From NCBI GenBank assembly GCA_036898135.1, contig CM072522.1, positions 30,495,755 through 30,559,754 on the forward strand: a stretch of 64,000 nucleotides of DNA, given 5' to 3'. This document shows positions 33,665 to 43,655 of the stretch, in pieces. Below the pieces are notes generated by a model that did not search any database, was not told where the DNA came from, and saw only the letters and a program-made list of their open reading frames with translations. The stretch comes from Oncomelania hupensis. Its lineage: Eukaryota > Mollusca > Gastropoda > Littorinimorpha > Pomatiopsidae. Made by a program: the position numbers and the translations under genes. Positions within the stretch are counted from its first letter, which is position 1; each line of letters opens with the position of its first letter.

Positions 33665-34504
33665 CCACATGTACATAGCCTGATTTCTTGCCCACTGTCT
33701 TTGTTGATGAAAGACTTGGTTTAGAAGAACAGTCTGCTGACCTACTGAGCAAGTCACAGCCTATGAGCCAATCCCCAGCCTCCTTGTCGTGGGGCACTGT
33801 TGGCCAGGCGGATAGCCATGGGGAGGAAGGAGTCACTGAATCGAGAGGTTCGGGCCAGAGAGGGATAAAGAGAGAAAGTTTTTAATTAAAATGTGTACAT
33901 TTTAAACTTTAAAAAAATATTTACTTTGCATGAGAGAGATATAGAGACAGAGAGAGCCAAAGAGAGTTTTAAATTTAGGTATGTACATTTTAATATTTTT
34001 AAAATATTTACTTTGCATGAGAGAAAGAAATAAAGAGACAGACAGATGAAGAAGGACAAAGAGAGAGAGAGAGAGATTAAAATTGAAGTGTTTACATTTT
34101 CAGCTTATTTTTTTTTGTATTTACTAACTTCTACTTAACATTGTTTAGTTGTGTGGATGTGTACCTGTGAGTGTGCAAGTACAAGCACAACATATATGAT
34201 TGTGTGGTCATTCATTTGTTAATGTTTACAACCAGTTGCAATTTAAATGCCGAAGGACAGTGCAGTCAATTCGTGTATTGACCAGAGCATTTTTTAAGAC
34301 AATACATGTATTGACTGGAAATTTTAATCATTACATGTATTGCCTAGTGGTCACAGTCAAAACACAAAATGACTGATTTTTTTTAGACAATAGACGTATT
34401 GACTGAATACACAGATTGCCGGTAACATAATTATACATGTCCGCCAATACCTTTATTTAAATGAGGCTGGGGGTAGTTTTAGGCTACATTATTATTATAG
34501 AAGT

Positions 34505-34612
34505 GTATCCCCCGCAGACCACACCATTAGACTTGTTTCAGCAGATGTTTTGTACGGATCAGGGGTGAGTCCCCTTTCAACCTAGTTATGGTTCTGATTG
34601 GGCTCTAACTAA
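34505..34612 (+). mobile_element. R retroposon fragment R11
   Basis: Only the 3' half, with TTGTTTCAGCAGATGTTTTG and GGATCAGGGGTGAGTCC, is recognisable, and it is diverged. Confidence 0.5.
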
Positions 34613-35352
34613 TTAGCTAATTGCTGTGTGTTCTGCAGTTGTCTCAACTATACATTTTGTTTAAAATTACGGATAGTGTTATATAGCACATAAGTATGTA
34701 TGTATTCAATGATTGCCTTGTTAATAAAATTAGAGGTAAAAAGTCAACAGTCTTCTAATAGCGATCTTCCTGCCTTTACACCACCTGTTTGAGTGCTGGA
34801 TGTGTATTTGGTGTGTGTGAGGGTGGATGAGACAGGTGAGCGTGTGTGTTGGTATAGATCGCCGAGCTTTGAGCCTGATTGATTTGAGGAAAGGCGCGTA
34901 TATAGCATCCTGTATTATTATTTATTATATACATATCGTTTGTTTCAAATAAAATATTACAAGGAAATAGTATGGAAAAATAGAATATAATACAGGTTTA
35001 AACGCATTTAGCCCTGTTTTGCTTTGAGAAATAGTTTTTTAAAAGAAACTCAAAATCTTTTTATATTTGTTTCTGGCGACTCCTTTTTTTTTCCTCTCTT
35101 CTACAAGTTAAAGGCTTAACTCAACAAACACACGCACACAAATAAGAGCGATAGAGAGAGAAAGGAAGGTAAAATTGTGTTCAAGGTACAATCGGGGAAA
35201 CTTCTTCTCTAAGCGCATTATCTCCACCTAGAACTGCCTCCCAGGTGTGATGGTGACTGCTTCCTCGGTAACCGCTTTTAAAAGCAGGTTGGACTCTCAT
35301 AGAAAAGACCTGCCATCTCTGTACAATGCCGAGTGCCAGAACTGATTAATGT
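34613..35352. other. No gene seen
   Basis: AT-rich sequence with a possible SINE or LINE tail around 34885-34930 (AGGAAAGGCGCGTATATAGC, then TTATTATTTATTAT). No frame or splice structure can be supported. Confidence 0.5.
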
Positions 35353-35428
35353 AACCCTGACCACCAAGCAGTTTTTGCCACTTAGTACAGTGTTAAATTT
35401 ATAGAGTGACGAAGTGCAGGTCAGCCAA
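35353..35428 (-). mobile_element. CR1 LINE 3' UTR piece, detached
   Basis: CCCTGACCACCAAGCAGTTT and the following ~70 bases match 616-690, the far 3' flank of the CR1 LINE. The rest of the matching 3' end follows only at 36825. The 1.4 kb between carries THAP exon E1a. Confidence 0.65.
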
Positions 35429-35511
35429 GGCAAAGAGCTTAATGATAGAAAGAGGGGGAACTTGGTACAAAACCGCGAGACGAAAGGGACGAGTTATGCT
35501 CCCTTGTCGAC

Positions 35512-35660
35512 ATGCTGAAAATGGCTCGTGGCAGAAAGTCAAAAGGCGACCGAGTGAAACAGGGCGGTGACTTTTGCACAGCTATCAATTGCCATAATGC
35601 CAGATACAAGAAAAGTTGTGTTGGCAAGTCCTTTTTCAAATTTCCAAGAGACAAAGAAAG
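35512..35660 (+). CDS. THAP-domain gene, first exon E1a (N-terminal half of the THAP finger)
   Basis: ATG at 35512 (a second in-frame ATG at 35521) opens 49 codons ending in phase 2 at AG|GTAAAC. The peptide has the start of a C2CH THAP zinc finger: FCTAINCHNARYKKSC with C-x4-C spacing, then SFFKFPRDKE, the usual F-F-x-F-P motif. The remaining zinc ligands, the invariant Trp and AVPTLF are in exon E2 at 39015, whose first base completes an Arg codon. THAP domains bind DNA and also occur in P-element transposases, but no transposase domain is seen here. Two alternative first exons of the same kind and phase (E1b, E1c) lie between E1a and E2. Confidence 0.8.
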
Positions 35661-36332
35661 GTAAACTGCAATTGAAAAACTTCATTTTTTTTGTGTTTAT
35701 GTAGGCCTAAACTAAGACCGCTGCAGTGTTGTTAGTGTTAAAACAATCGGAGAGCGGCTTGAATGATTCATGTTATACTTATGTGCTAAATCCAAAACAG
35801 TTTGCTTGCTGACAGTTTACGTTCAACAGGTCGCTCACTGTTTATGTTATTGCTGCGTTGTTTGACTATATTTGTGCTTATATTTCAAAAGTAGATGTCA
35901 GATTGGCAGTTTGGCTTCGTCAAACTGCTTATGTTAACAAGTTAAATTAGACTAAGTCTGTTTTCTCCTCGTGATCAAATACTGTGCAAGATAACCCCTT
36001 ACCTAGGCACAAAAATGGTCCTTGATCTGTTGTAATCCCTTTTCGTTTGAGTGTAAACATGAAAAAAAATGTAATGTAGAAACTCAGTCCTTGTTCTGAT
36101 CTGTGAATTTCTGCGCATTAGATCTATATTGCGTGGAATGTTGTAGTCTAGGTTCTGATTGTTCTGTCTGATTAATTAATTATTTTTCATGAAGTGACTG
36201 ATGTTATTAAGCCAGTGATGTGGGAGGTGAGAGGGTTGGAGGGTAGGGGGACACCTGATATAAATTAAATTCACACTATTAGTGAAACATTTTGTTATTG
36301 TGCTTTCTTGTGATTAATTGATTGAATGACAG

Positions 36333-36379
<47 letters not shown>

Positions 36380-36824
36380 GATTACGGATTTATGCAGTTT
36401 CGGATAAATGAAACAGTCTGATTACGGATTTACGCAGTTTTGGATAAATGAAACAGTCTGTCATGAATATTTTAATTTTAAAATATCTGTCGTTGATTAA
36501 AAAAATAATAAATTCCAGGGCAGAAAACGAACCTATGACATACACACATAAGCAGCATAAAAGCACCTAATAAATGTCAATAAGTAAACATAAACAAACA
36601 AACAAACAAAGACAGCAGTAGCGGAATGTTAATAATAATGATGGTTAAAAGTTTGGTTTTTGCAAACGTTGCCATAAAAATGTTTTTTTGCAATGGCATA
36701 GGCTCAATAAGTTACCACGCACAGATCATTCATATAGCAGATGATGAAATATAGCCAGCCCGAGCAAAGGGAAATAATCCGTGAGAGCGTCTCGCATTTT
36801 TGTATAGGACATAATGGAAGTTCC
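35661..36824. other. THAP intron 1 region
   Basis: No gene is seen. It contains a (CT)n run at 36332-36377 and, directly after, a ~40-bp block (GATTACGGATTTATGCAGTT) present twice in tandem (about 36379-36460). Confidence 0.7.
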
Positions 36825-37325
36825 CTTAAATTCTACAAGGACTCAATTTCGAAACTGAACCTTTAAAAAGGCTAAGTAGCTTTGTATTGATGGTTTTTCT
36901 ACTTCCTCTATATAGCATAGCTTAGTTCGGCATATAGGCTACCAGCCTTTTTGACCCTCATATTAGATCGTGCCTATCAAATTAGAACCTTTTAGACTCC
37001 AATTTAGTGGAGTAGATGCTATCTTTAACTAACCTGTTAATACAAGTCTTGAACACTTTGAGTGATTTAGCATCCACAGCTTCGCAGTTAAGTTCCTAGG
37101 CTAAGGGTTACGACTCTATTGCCAGTATTGGTAAAATACTTTCTTCATTTTGCGAGTATTATTAAAAGTTTTAGTAAGTTTACGCTTGTGACCTCGTGTT
37201 ATACCAACAGTATTAAAATGTAAAAGAGAAGTGGTTAAATATACAAATTGTGCTAAATTTTAAAAATGTGAATTTAATCAACCCGCTTTCTCTTATGCTC
37301 TAAACTGGGCAACCTCAGTGGCTTT
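36825..37325 (-). mobile_element. CR1 LINE 3' end (second copy)
   Basis: It matches 700-1240 of the first CR1 LINE base for base over long stretches, including the GTTCGGCATATAGGCTA and TTTTAGACTCCAATTTAGTG blocks (the minus-strand end of RT plus 3' UTR). It is 5'-truncated near 37325. On its far side the 3' UTR resumes at 35353-35428. Confidence 0.8.
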
Positions 37326-37425
37326 AATCAATGACGGTAAAACAATAAGACAGTTTACTTGAGGCTTATGAGCGATCCCGGATATAGAATACTGCCCCTT
37401 GGGGCGTAGATGAGTAACAATCAAA

Positions 37426-37538
37426 ATGACAAGTAGAAAACCACCTAGCGGGACTGCCTGTTCGGCGATGTTTTGCACCAATGCACGATATAAGGGGACG
37501 GGGTTTTCGTATTTCACATTCCCAAAAGAAGAAACAAG
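37426..37538 (+). CDS. THAP first exon E1b (alternative)
   Basis: ATG opens 37 codons ending in phase 2 at ACAAG|GTTTGT. The peptide MTSRKPPSGTACSAMFCTNA and then YFTFPKEET keeps the C-x4-C pair and the F-T-F-P motif of a THAP N-terminal half. It is one of two related copies (the other is E1c, ~500 bp downstream) in a duplicated ~300-bp block (about 37320-37625 and 37845-38140). The phase equals that of E1a, so it could splice to the same E2 exon. The weak donor makes usage uncertain, and it may be a relic. Confidence 0.6.
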
Positions 37539-37932
37539 GTTTGTTTCGTAGTTTTTGTTTGTTTATTTGTTGTTTTTGTATGTGATGATGTATTGTTGAG
37601 TTAGCTAAGGCGGTAGATCAAGATTTAGTATTTCGGCTATTACAATATTAGTTATTATAACGGTACACATGTGACATAGTCACACACGGTTATCGAGAGG
37701 AACTCCAAAATTTTTTGTAAATGAATAATCACGTTTGTTGATTGTTTATTATAGTTTACCATTAGGAGTGTATGTTGTTTAAATTAATACTATAAGTGCT
37801 GTGACATAAAATTAAAGTTGTGCTGCTTAGTTAAACCAAAGACGATAGAATAATAAGACAGGCAACTTGAGGCTTATGAGCTATCCCGAATACAGAGTAC
37901 TGTCCCTTAGGGTGTAGACGAAAACAATCGAA

Positions 37933-38021
37933 ATGGCTGCCTGTTCGGCGATGTTTTGCACCAATGCACGATGGAAGGAGATGGGGCTTTCGTTTTTCAC
38001 ATTCCCAAAAGAAGAAACACA
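37933..38021 (+). CDS. THAP first exon E1c (alternative)
   Basis: ATG opens 29 codons, MAACSAMFCTNARWKEMGLS then FFTFPKEET, ending in phase 2 at ACA-CA|GTTTGT. Relative to E1b the donor region changed from AAGGTTTG to CACAGTTTG, which keeps a GT but weakens the site. The leader before the first cysteine is shorter than in E1b. The surrounding ~300 bp duplicates the E1b block, and an upstream ORF is absent. Conserved cysteines despite changes between the copies suggest selection on at least one of them, though this cannot be measured here. Confidence 0.6.
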
Positions 38022-38166
38022 GTTTGTTTTATTGTTTTTGTTTGTTTATTTGTTGTTAATATTGTTTGTTTATTTGTTGTTTTTGTGTGTGATGATGTAT
38101 TGTTGAGGTTAGCTAAGGCGGTAGATCAAGATTTGTAAAGTTCCAGTACATGTGATGAAGGCTTTT

Positions 38167-38475
38167 CTTCTTCTTCTTTCGTTGGGGGCTGCCAACCTCA
38201 ACTTATTGAGGACGCTGCAGCCAAATGCTGGGTATGTTCTTGTTACCGGCACTCACCCGTCTAGGACATGAGCGTCAGGATCTTTAAAGTCCGTTATGAT
38301 GGAGTGCATGCGACACAGACTAGACCTCAGTTTATACTCTCATCCAAAGGAGTAGGAAACGGGATTAAAGTGTATTTCCCAGGGACACAGCACAATGGCC
38401 GGACATGGCTCGAACCTCAACCTTCGGATCCGCAAGCCAAAGCACTACCATTAGACCACCACTTATGTATACACC
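38167..38475 (-). mobile_element. tRNA-derived SINE (Asp/Gly-like head)
   Basis: On the minus strand a head with TGGTCTAATGGTAGTGC (A-box-like) and GGTTCGAGCC (a good B box) is followed by a ~200-bp body with GGGAAATACACTTTAATCCC and GTCCTAGACGGGTGAGTGCC. It lies between THAP exons E1c and E2. Confidence 0.8.
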
Positions 38476-39014
38476 TACCATGATTAAACTATCAACAAAC
38501 GTGATATTCATTCATAACAATCTGTTGAGTCCCTCACGATAACTGTATGTGTACAGAACTAGTACTTAGTACTGTAGTAGTAACTTAACTAGTATGGCAA
38601 CATACTGAAAATAAAGTAAAATGCCTTTTCTTTTCAATCCTTAGGTTCCAAAATTATATTTCGCCAACCACACCACAGCCAGCCTCGATGATAATCAGTA
38701 ATGTTTAAGTCATTCGACTTCTAACATGTAGAGCGTATATATCCCAGATGATCTCGATATAAAAATATCTAGATGTATTTTTTAATGCATTTATTGACTT
38801 CGCGTTTATGGCCTGTATTTCAGAATGTTTATGCAGCAGTTACTAAAAAAAAAATTTAAAAACAACAAAGAAACAAAACAAATATTAGGTACTGTTCAAC
38901 GGATTTGTTAAAATATTGGGTTAATTTGAACTTGTGCACAGGTCAGTAATTTGTAGCACTTGACCCAATGACAGCTAAATAACAAAGGCTATTGATTGTG
39001 TTGAACACTTTTAG
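38476..39014. other. THAP intron sequence, no gene seen
   Basis: AT-rich intron ending in the acceptor TTGAACACTTTTAG of exon E2. Confidence 0.6.
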
Positions 39015-39289
39015 GTGCAGAAAATGGGTGCAGAACTGCAGAAGGGAAGATCTCCTGGGCAAAAGTGCTGAACAGCTGCACAAACATGGTTATTTTCTTT
39101 GTAGCGAACACTTTGAGCCAAATCAATTCAACGTGCCATCTGAGAGGCGACGGCTTGTATGGGATGCTGTTCCAACGTTGTTCGCTGTTCCTAACCCACC
39201 TCCCAGAGTGAGGCCATCCAGGTCTGCCCCCAAAGAAAGACCAGCATCATGCCATCCCAGGAAACCACGCAAAAATGACTCAGTTCATG
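39015..39289 (+). CDS. THAP exon E2 (C-terminal half of the THAP finger)
   Basis: The acceptor AACACTTTTAG precedes a base that completes a phase-2 Arg codon. The exon reads CRKWVQNCRREDLLGKSAEQ (invariant Trp), then FLCSEHFEPNQF (the C-x2-H zinc ligands), DAVPTLF (the AVPTLF box that closes a THAP domain) and a Pro/Arg-rich tail, and ends in phase 1 at CATG|GTTAGT. With E1a it completes every hallmark of a THAP domain. No further THAP-gene exon is visible, but the next good downstream acceptor in the needed phase is exon A2 of the C2H2 gene, 1.8 kb away. That join would give a THAP-C2H2 protein (inference). Confidence 0.85.
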
Positions 39290-39608
39290 GTTAGTGTGTA
39301 TTATTTGTACTTTGTTTTGTATTAATTCATGTCATTATTATTTTAACCTGCAAAAAGTCATGCTTAAAGATAAGTTTTTAAAAAGTAGAAACAAATTGTA
39401 TATAAATGCTGATTTATGTAAGCATTGGGCAAAAAAAAATCATATCAAAGATCCTGTTATTATTATTGTTGTTATTCTTCTAAATTATTAATTTTATTAT
39501 TATTATTGTTATTGCTGTTATTGTTATTATTATAAATTATTATTATCATTATTATTATTATTTTGTTTTTGGTGAAGACTGAATAAATCAACTTGAATAT
39601 AACCAAAT

Positions 39609-39709
39609 TAGGGTTGCTGAGGACAGAGACAGATGGAGTACGCTGGTTAAATGATCATCTGTAGTGCCCCAACAACCTCCGAGTTTCGGGATAGGATAGG
39701 ATAGGAAGG
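39609..39709 (+). mobile_element. RTE LINE 3'-end fragment (RTE-b)
   Basis: GGTTGCTGAGGACAGAGACA to the GGATAGGATAGGATAGG tail, the last ~100 bases of the RTE family. Confidence 0.85.
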
Positions 39710-39791
39710 AGCATGTTAGTCATATTGGCTTTGAGCTTCTATTAAAAAAATGTTTAAATGTTTATTTTGTACATTTTAGATTTACTGCAGC

Positions 39792-39956
39792 TAATACCAT
39801 TATTGAAGGGAGGGAGGAAACCGGAGTACCCATAGAAAACCCTCGATAACCTCAATAGTACCCAAGTAATATAAGTGTGCACCATGCGAGAATCGAACCC
39901 CCGACCTTCGTCATAGGAAACCAACAACTAACCCACTGCGCAATAAGGCCACCCCA
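39792..39956 (-). mobile_element. tRNA-derived SINE (second type)
   Basis: On the minus strand, TTGCGCAGTGGGTTAGT (A-box-like) and GGGGGTTCGATTCTCGC (B box) head a body with GGGTACTCCGGTTTCC and CCTTCAATAATGGTATT. Its 3' part also occurs in both paralogous C-exon introns (about 22350-22410 and 49545-49600). Confidence 0.8.
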
Positions 39957-40255
39957 TAGCATAGTGACATGTTTGTGATTTACTTCCTTTTATTATTTTT
40001 GTGGGTGTATGTGTGTGTTTGTGTGTGTAAAAGTATGTTATTCATTTAAATGATTTTATTACAGATTTATTGAAATGTATGTTATTGACATCATGTAATG
40101 TGTCTTGGGCAAAAAAAGACCTGGCGGTGCCCAATCCTCTTCAGGCTGTTGGCCACAGCCGAAATCCACGAATACAATGTGGCTCGATTTGGCCCTGAGT
40201 ACGTGGTCATTGAACCTGTAGTAATGTGAGGTTCCTTCGCCCTGGCCGGTGAAAT

Positions 40256-40614
40256 TATTTCCTATACCCAAAACATCACCAACGACGAAGTCCGACAGAC
40301 CATCACACAAGCCATTGGACAAAACGATGACCTGCTCACAGTGGTGAAGAAACGGAAACTCCGATGGTATGGCCACGTCACCAGATCATCAGGCCTTGCA
40401 AAGACCATCCTGCAAGGCACAGTGCAAGGAGGTAGAAGAAGAGGGAGACCGAAAAAGAGGCGGGAGGACAACATTCGAGAATGGACTGGTTTGACATGAG
40501 CGAAGCCATCAGGGCTCCTAAGGACAGAGAAAGATGGAGTATGCTGGTTAAACGATCATCTGTGGTGTCCCTACGACCTCCGGACCTACGGGACACAATA
40601 GGATAGGATAGGAT
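40256..40614 (+). mobile_element. RTE LINE 3' fragment (RTE-c)
   Basis: It begins in the RT C-terminus (ACGACGAAGTCCGACAGACC) and ends in the GGATA tail. The preceding ~190 bases (40070-40255) hold an unrecognised block that may be another SINE. Confidence 0.85.
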
Positions 40615-41055
40615 TGTACATTGCATGAGAGTGAATGAATTTTGGGCTTTGAGCAGACTTCATGTTTGGTATTGCGAATTCTAAAATAAATTATTATTAT
40701 TATTGTTGTTATAAGTAGGAATATAATAATATGGAACTAATTATACAAAATAAATTCTGGCATTTTGTTCATGGTTCTTTCTTTCTCCTTTCCAGACTAT
40801 CACTAATTATCCCATTGTTATTCAACTTCCTGGTTCTGCTAGACTTTTTCCAGAACAAGCACGATAATTTTACAGTTTTCTTGTTTTTCTCTTCTGCTCT
40901 AGTTTAATTTCTACCTAAAAGTTATCAATGACGAAAAAAGAAATTGACGGGAAAGAAAGTTTCAGAGCAAACTTACAGTATAAGTTTTTACTTTCGTTTA
41001 TTCATAGCAAGTGCATGCATTTTGAGTGTGGTTGATTATAACTTGTAATGTCCAG

Positions 41056-41163
41056 TGATGGAAGATGAAGACAACCCACAGCTGTCTGAGGTGAAGGTGG
41101 AGATTGACATTGCTGAAGAACCAGTGGGAGACTGGACGACATTGCAAGCTTGGCATGCACAAG
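41056..41163 (+). CDS. Gene 2 exon A2: acidic SUMO-motif exon
   Basis: The acceptor TGTCCAG precedes TG-ATG, and the donor is CAAG|GTGAGT. Both borders are phase 1. The peptide MEDEDNPQLSEVKVEIDIAE with a WHAQ end matches A1 closely. As no promoter-like A0 counterpart exists for gene 2, the transcript must start upstream. THAP exon E2, which ends in phase 1, would join in frame (G plus TG gives Val, then Met-Glu-Asp). Alternatively, an unseen non-coding first exon could be used, with translation from the ATG two bases into this exon. Confidence 0.75.
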
Positions 41164-42486
41164 GTGAGTTGACAGTGGAAATGAATGGAACTTGATTATG
41201 ATGGTAATGATGATGATGATGATGTCTTTTTAGACTAGAAATTATGAATTAACACAGCAATAACACTCACAAATTAAGTAGTTTTTTGAGATTACAATTT
41301 CCTGACATCTGTGAAGAAAAAGTTTATTTTATATTGCTCTCAGTCTAAATGTGTTTTTCCTCATCTGTTACTTTCCAGTATATTAGTAAATTATTAGTTT
41401 GCCAGTCTATTGCATTTTGCTTACTTGCATCTGTCCAGAGCTGTGACTGGGTGCTATTTATAGCCCCAAGCTCATTTGCATGTCGAATCTAGGGCACTTA
41501 GGCCTACTTTGGGGAATCTTCCCAGATGTTGTATTTGATCTAATAAAGTTTAGTTACACAGATTGGAAAAGAAAGTAAACACTATTTTTTTCTCTTATGT
41601 AGAAGATAAAACATAACTTACTTCTTACAAGTAGTTAATCTACTGGAACTTGATAGTTGATGAATTATTTCTGCAAGTAGAGATATCTGATCTGGATCTG
41701 GAATTCCTGCCATGGCAACCTTCACCCCCTTTTATAAAATGGGGGGGTGAAGAGGGGCTGGGAGGGTTGGGTGGGTAGGTTTCTCCCGGTCTGTTTGTTT
41801 GCTTGTCCGCAATCAGATCGCTTTGAGTACTGTACTGTCAGTTGTTTTTCAAATGGCCACTAGCACATGTATGTCCTTAGCACTGTCACAGTGTCAGTCT
41901 GCTATAATAACATTGGTACAAGGGAGCGTGTGTGAAGGTGAAAAAACTAAATGCAGCAGGAAGAAAAAATATATAAACGGTAAAAAGTACAGATTGAAAG
42001 ATAACAATATTTGTGCAATTTGAGAGAGAGAGATATATATATATAGATATATATAACCCATATCCTTCCTTTGTTTGGTTTTTGCTTTTTTTCTTCTTTA
42101 TTTTTTTAACCCGTATCCATCCTTTTTGTTTTTGTATGACTCAAAAAATACATACTTGCGTTCTTGCGCTTCATTATCGCTCAGGGCAAACAGCCAAAGC
42201 CGCTATGATTGTTTAGCAGACGACATGCAAATAAACAAATAGGATTATAAATTGTAGCCAATCAAAGTTGGTATTTTTCCTTCAGAGAGATGCAACTAAT
42301 TAGCTCCTAGTCCTAATCACTTTGACTACTTAAATATATCTTTAAGGTTGACGTTTTGTTTTGTATTTTCTTATTTAGAGTCTGTATTTTATATTTCGTT
42401 GCAGTTTTGTCTTCTACTTCTTCTTCTCCTCCTTATTCGTATTGTTATCATTATATTATTTGTTTATCTTAATCATTATCATTACT

Positions 42487-42781
42487 CCTATCCTATCCTG
42501 TCCCGTAACCCGAAGGTCGTAGGGGCACCACAGATGATCGTTTAACCAGCATACTCCATCTTTCTCTGTCCTCAGCAGCCCTGATGGCTTCGCTCAGTGT
42601 CAAACCAGTCCATTCTCGAATGTTGTCCTCCCACCTCTTTTTCGGTCTCCCTTTTCTTCTACCTCCTTGCACTGTGCCTTGCAGAATAGTCTTTGCAAGG
42701 CCTGATGATCTGGTGACGTGGCCATACCACCGAAGTTTCCGTTTCTTCACCACTGTTAGCAGGTCATCATGTTGTCCAATA
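42487..42781 (-). mobile_element. RTE LINE 3' fragment (RTE-d) with target duplication
   Basis: It is the last ~295 bases of the RTE family on the minus strand, flanked by an exact TATCATTACT duplication (42477-42486 and 42782-42791). Gene 1's equivalent intron near 12270 lacks it, so it is younger than the gene duplication. Confidence 0.9.
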
Positions 42782-42809
42782 TATCATTACTATTATGATT
42801 AATAATTTA

Positions 42810-42814
<5 letters not shown>

Positions 42815-42856
<42 letters not shown>

Positions 42857-42858
42857 TG
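42815..42858. repeat. (ATT)n microsatellite
   Basis: About fourteen ATT trinucleotides. The gene 1 counterpart near 12285 has only a few. Confidence 0.95.
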
Positions 42859-43062
42859 CGCATTATTGCTTTTACTTGTATTTGTTAAGTTGACCAATGT
42901 TTTAGCATTTTTTGCTACAGTTTGCAGGTTTATTGGCGGTTTCAGGTTTAATTTATAGCAGAGTGAAAAACCTGTAGTTTTTAGCTAGCACAATGGATGT
43001 TCAGTTTAGTTACTATGCTTGCTGTCAGCAAATATTGACATGAAAACTGTTGTTTTGTTTAG

Positions 43063-43380
43063 CAAATGCAAGAAGAGAAAGTCAACATATTTCTCACACC
43101 AACAGTCATCAGATTGTCAGAGGCAAAGTAGATGAGACTGGCAGCAAGTTAGAGATGAAGGAAGAATTACAAAGCAAGACAGTACCTGACAGTGACAAGA
43201 TGGAGCCACAAGACCCGATGTTGTTTAAAATCAAGATGGAGCCTGACGGTGACATGATGGAACCACATGACCAAGTGTTGTTTAAAGTGAAGACAGAGCC
43301 TGACAGTGACATGATGGAGCCACATGACCTAGTGTTGGTTATCGTGAAGACAGAGCCTGACAGTAACATGGAGGAATGTG
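43063..43380 (+). CDS. Gene 2 exon B2: acidic exon with three to four VKTEP-type repeats
   Basis: The acceptor TTGTTTTGTTTAG and donor G|GTATGT frame a 1-1 phase exon of about 106 residues. After an ARRESQHISHTNSHQIVRG head come four repeats of the ~19-residue unit, the first a degenerate KTVPDSDKMEP, then MLFKIKMEPDGDMMEP, VLFKVKTEPDSDMMEP and VLVIVKTEPDSNMEE. It has one unit more than B1, so the repeat number changes quickly between paralogues. Three psi-K-x-E sites with downstream acids are present. It joins A2 and C2 in frame. Confidence 0.75.
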
Positions 43381-43508
43381 GTATGTATGTTAGTGTATTA
43401 CAGTTATATTTGTCACGTTATTAACTATACTGTCATTGTAGCTGAACTGCTTTGCCATTTTTAGGCCATGAACTTTCATTGTAGAGTTGTGTTCCTCATA
43501 GATAGGGA

Positions 43509-43590
43509 ACAAGGGTTCATCCTCAAGATTGACAATATAACACAATCAATACAATACAATGAAAAACAACTGTTCATCTCAGGTTGAGCA
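43509..43590. repeat. Single minisatellite unit, ancestral state of the gene 1 array
   Basis: GGGTTCATCC..ATTGACAATATAACACAATC..AATACAATAC..CTGTTCATCTCAGGTTGAGC is one unit in the same flanks that border the ~60-copy array of gene 1 (the left AGATAGGGAACAAGGGTTCA and the right CAGGTTGAGCAATAAC are shared). Confidence 0.85.
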
Positions 43591-43655
43591 ATAACAGCTA
43601 GTGGCAGCAAGCATTAGGACATCAGAAGTGTCATGTTACATGCATACAACAATTA

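Larger units (their letters stand above)
31922..34427. mobile_element. 2.5-kb inverted-repeat transposon with palindromic TIR units
   Basis: The ends read TGTTACCGGCAATCTGTGTA and its inverse, with TA on both flanks. The inverted repeats extend about 140 bp (31922-32060 and 34290-34427) and consist of units about 30 bp apart, each with a palindromic core such as CAATACGTGTATTG or CAATACGCGTATTG. The interior has no transposase. It holds a tandem ~38-bp duplication (32643-32715), CT and CA microsatellites and a LINE 3' end. Confidence 0.8.

Noticed and set aside
37293..37517. 74-codon minus ORF
   Set aside because: It is antisense to THAP exon E1b and to the LINE end.
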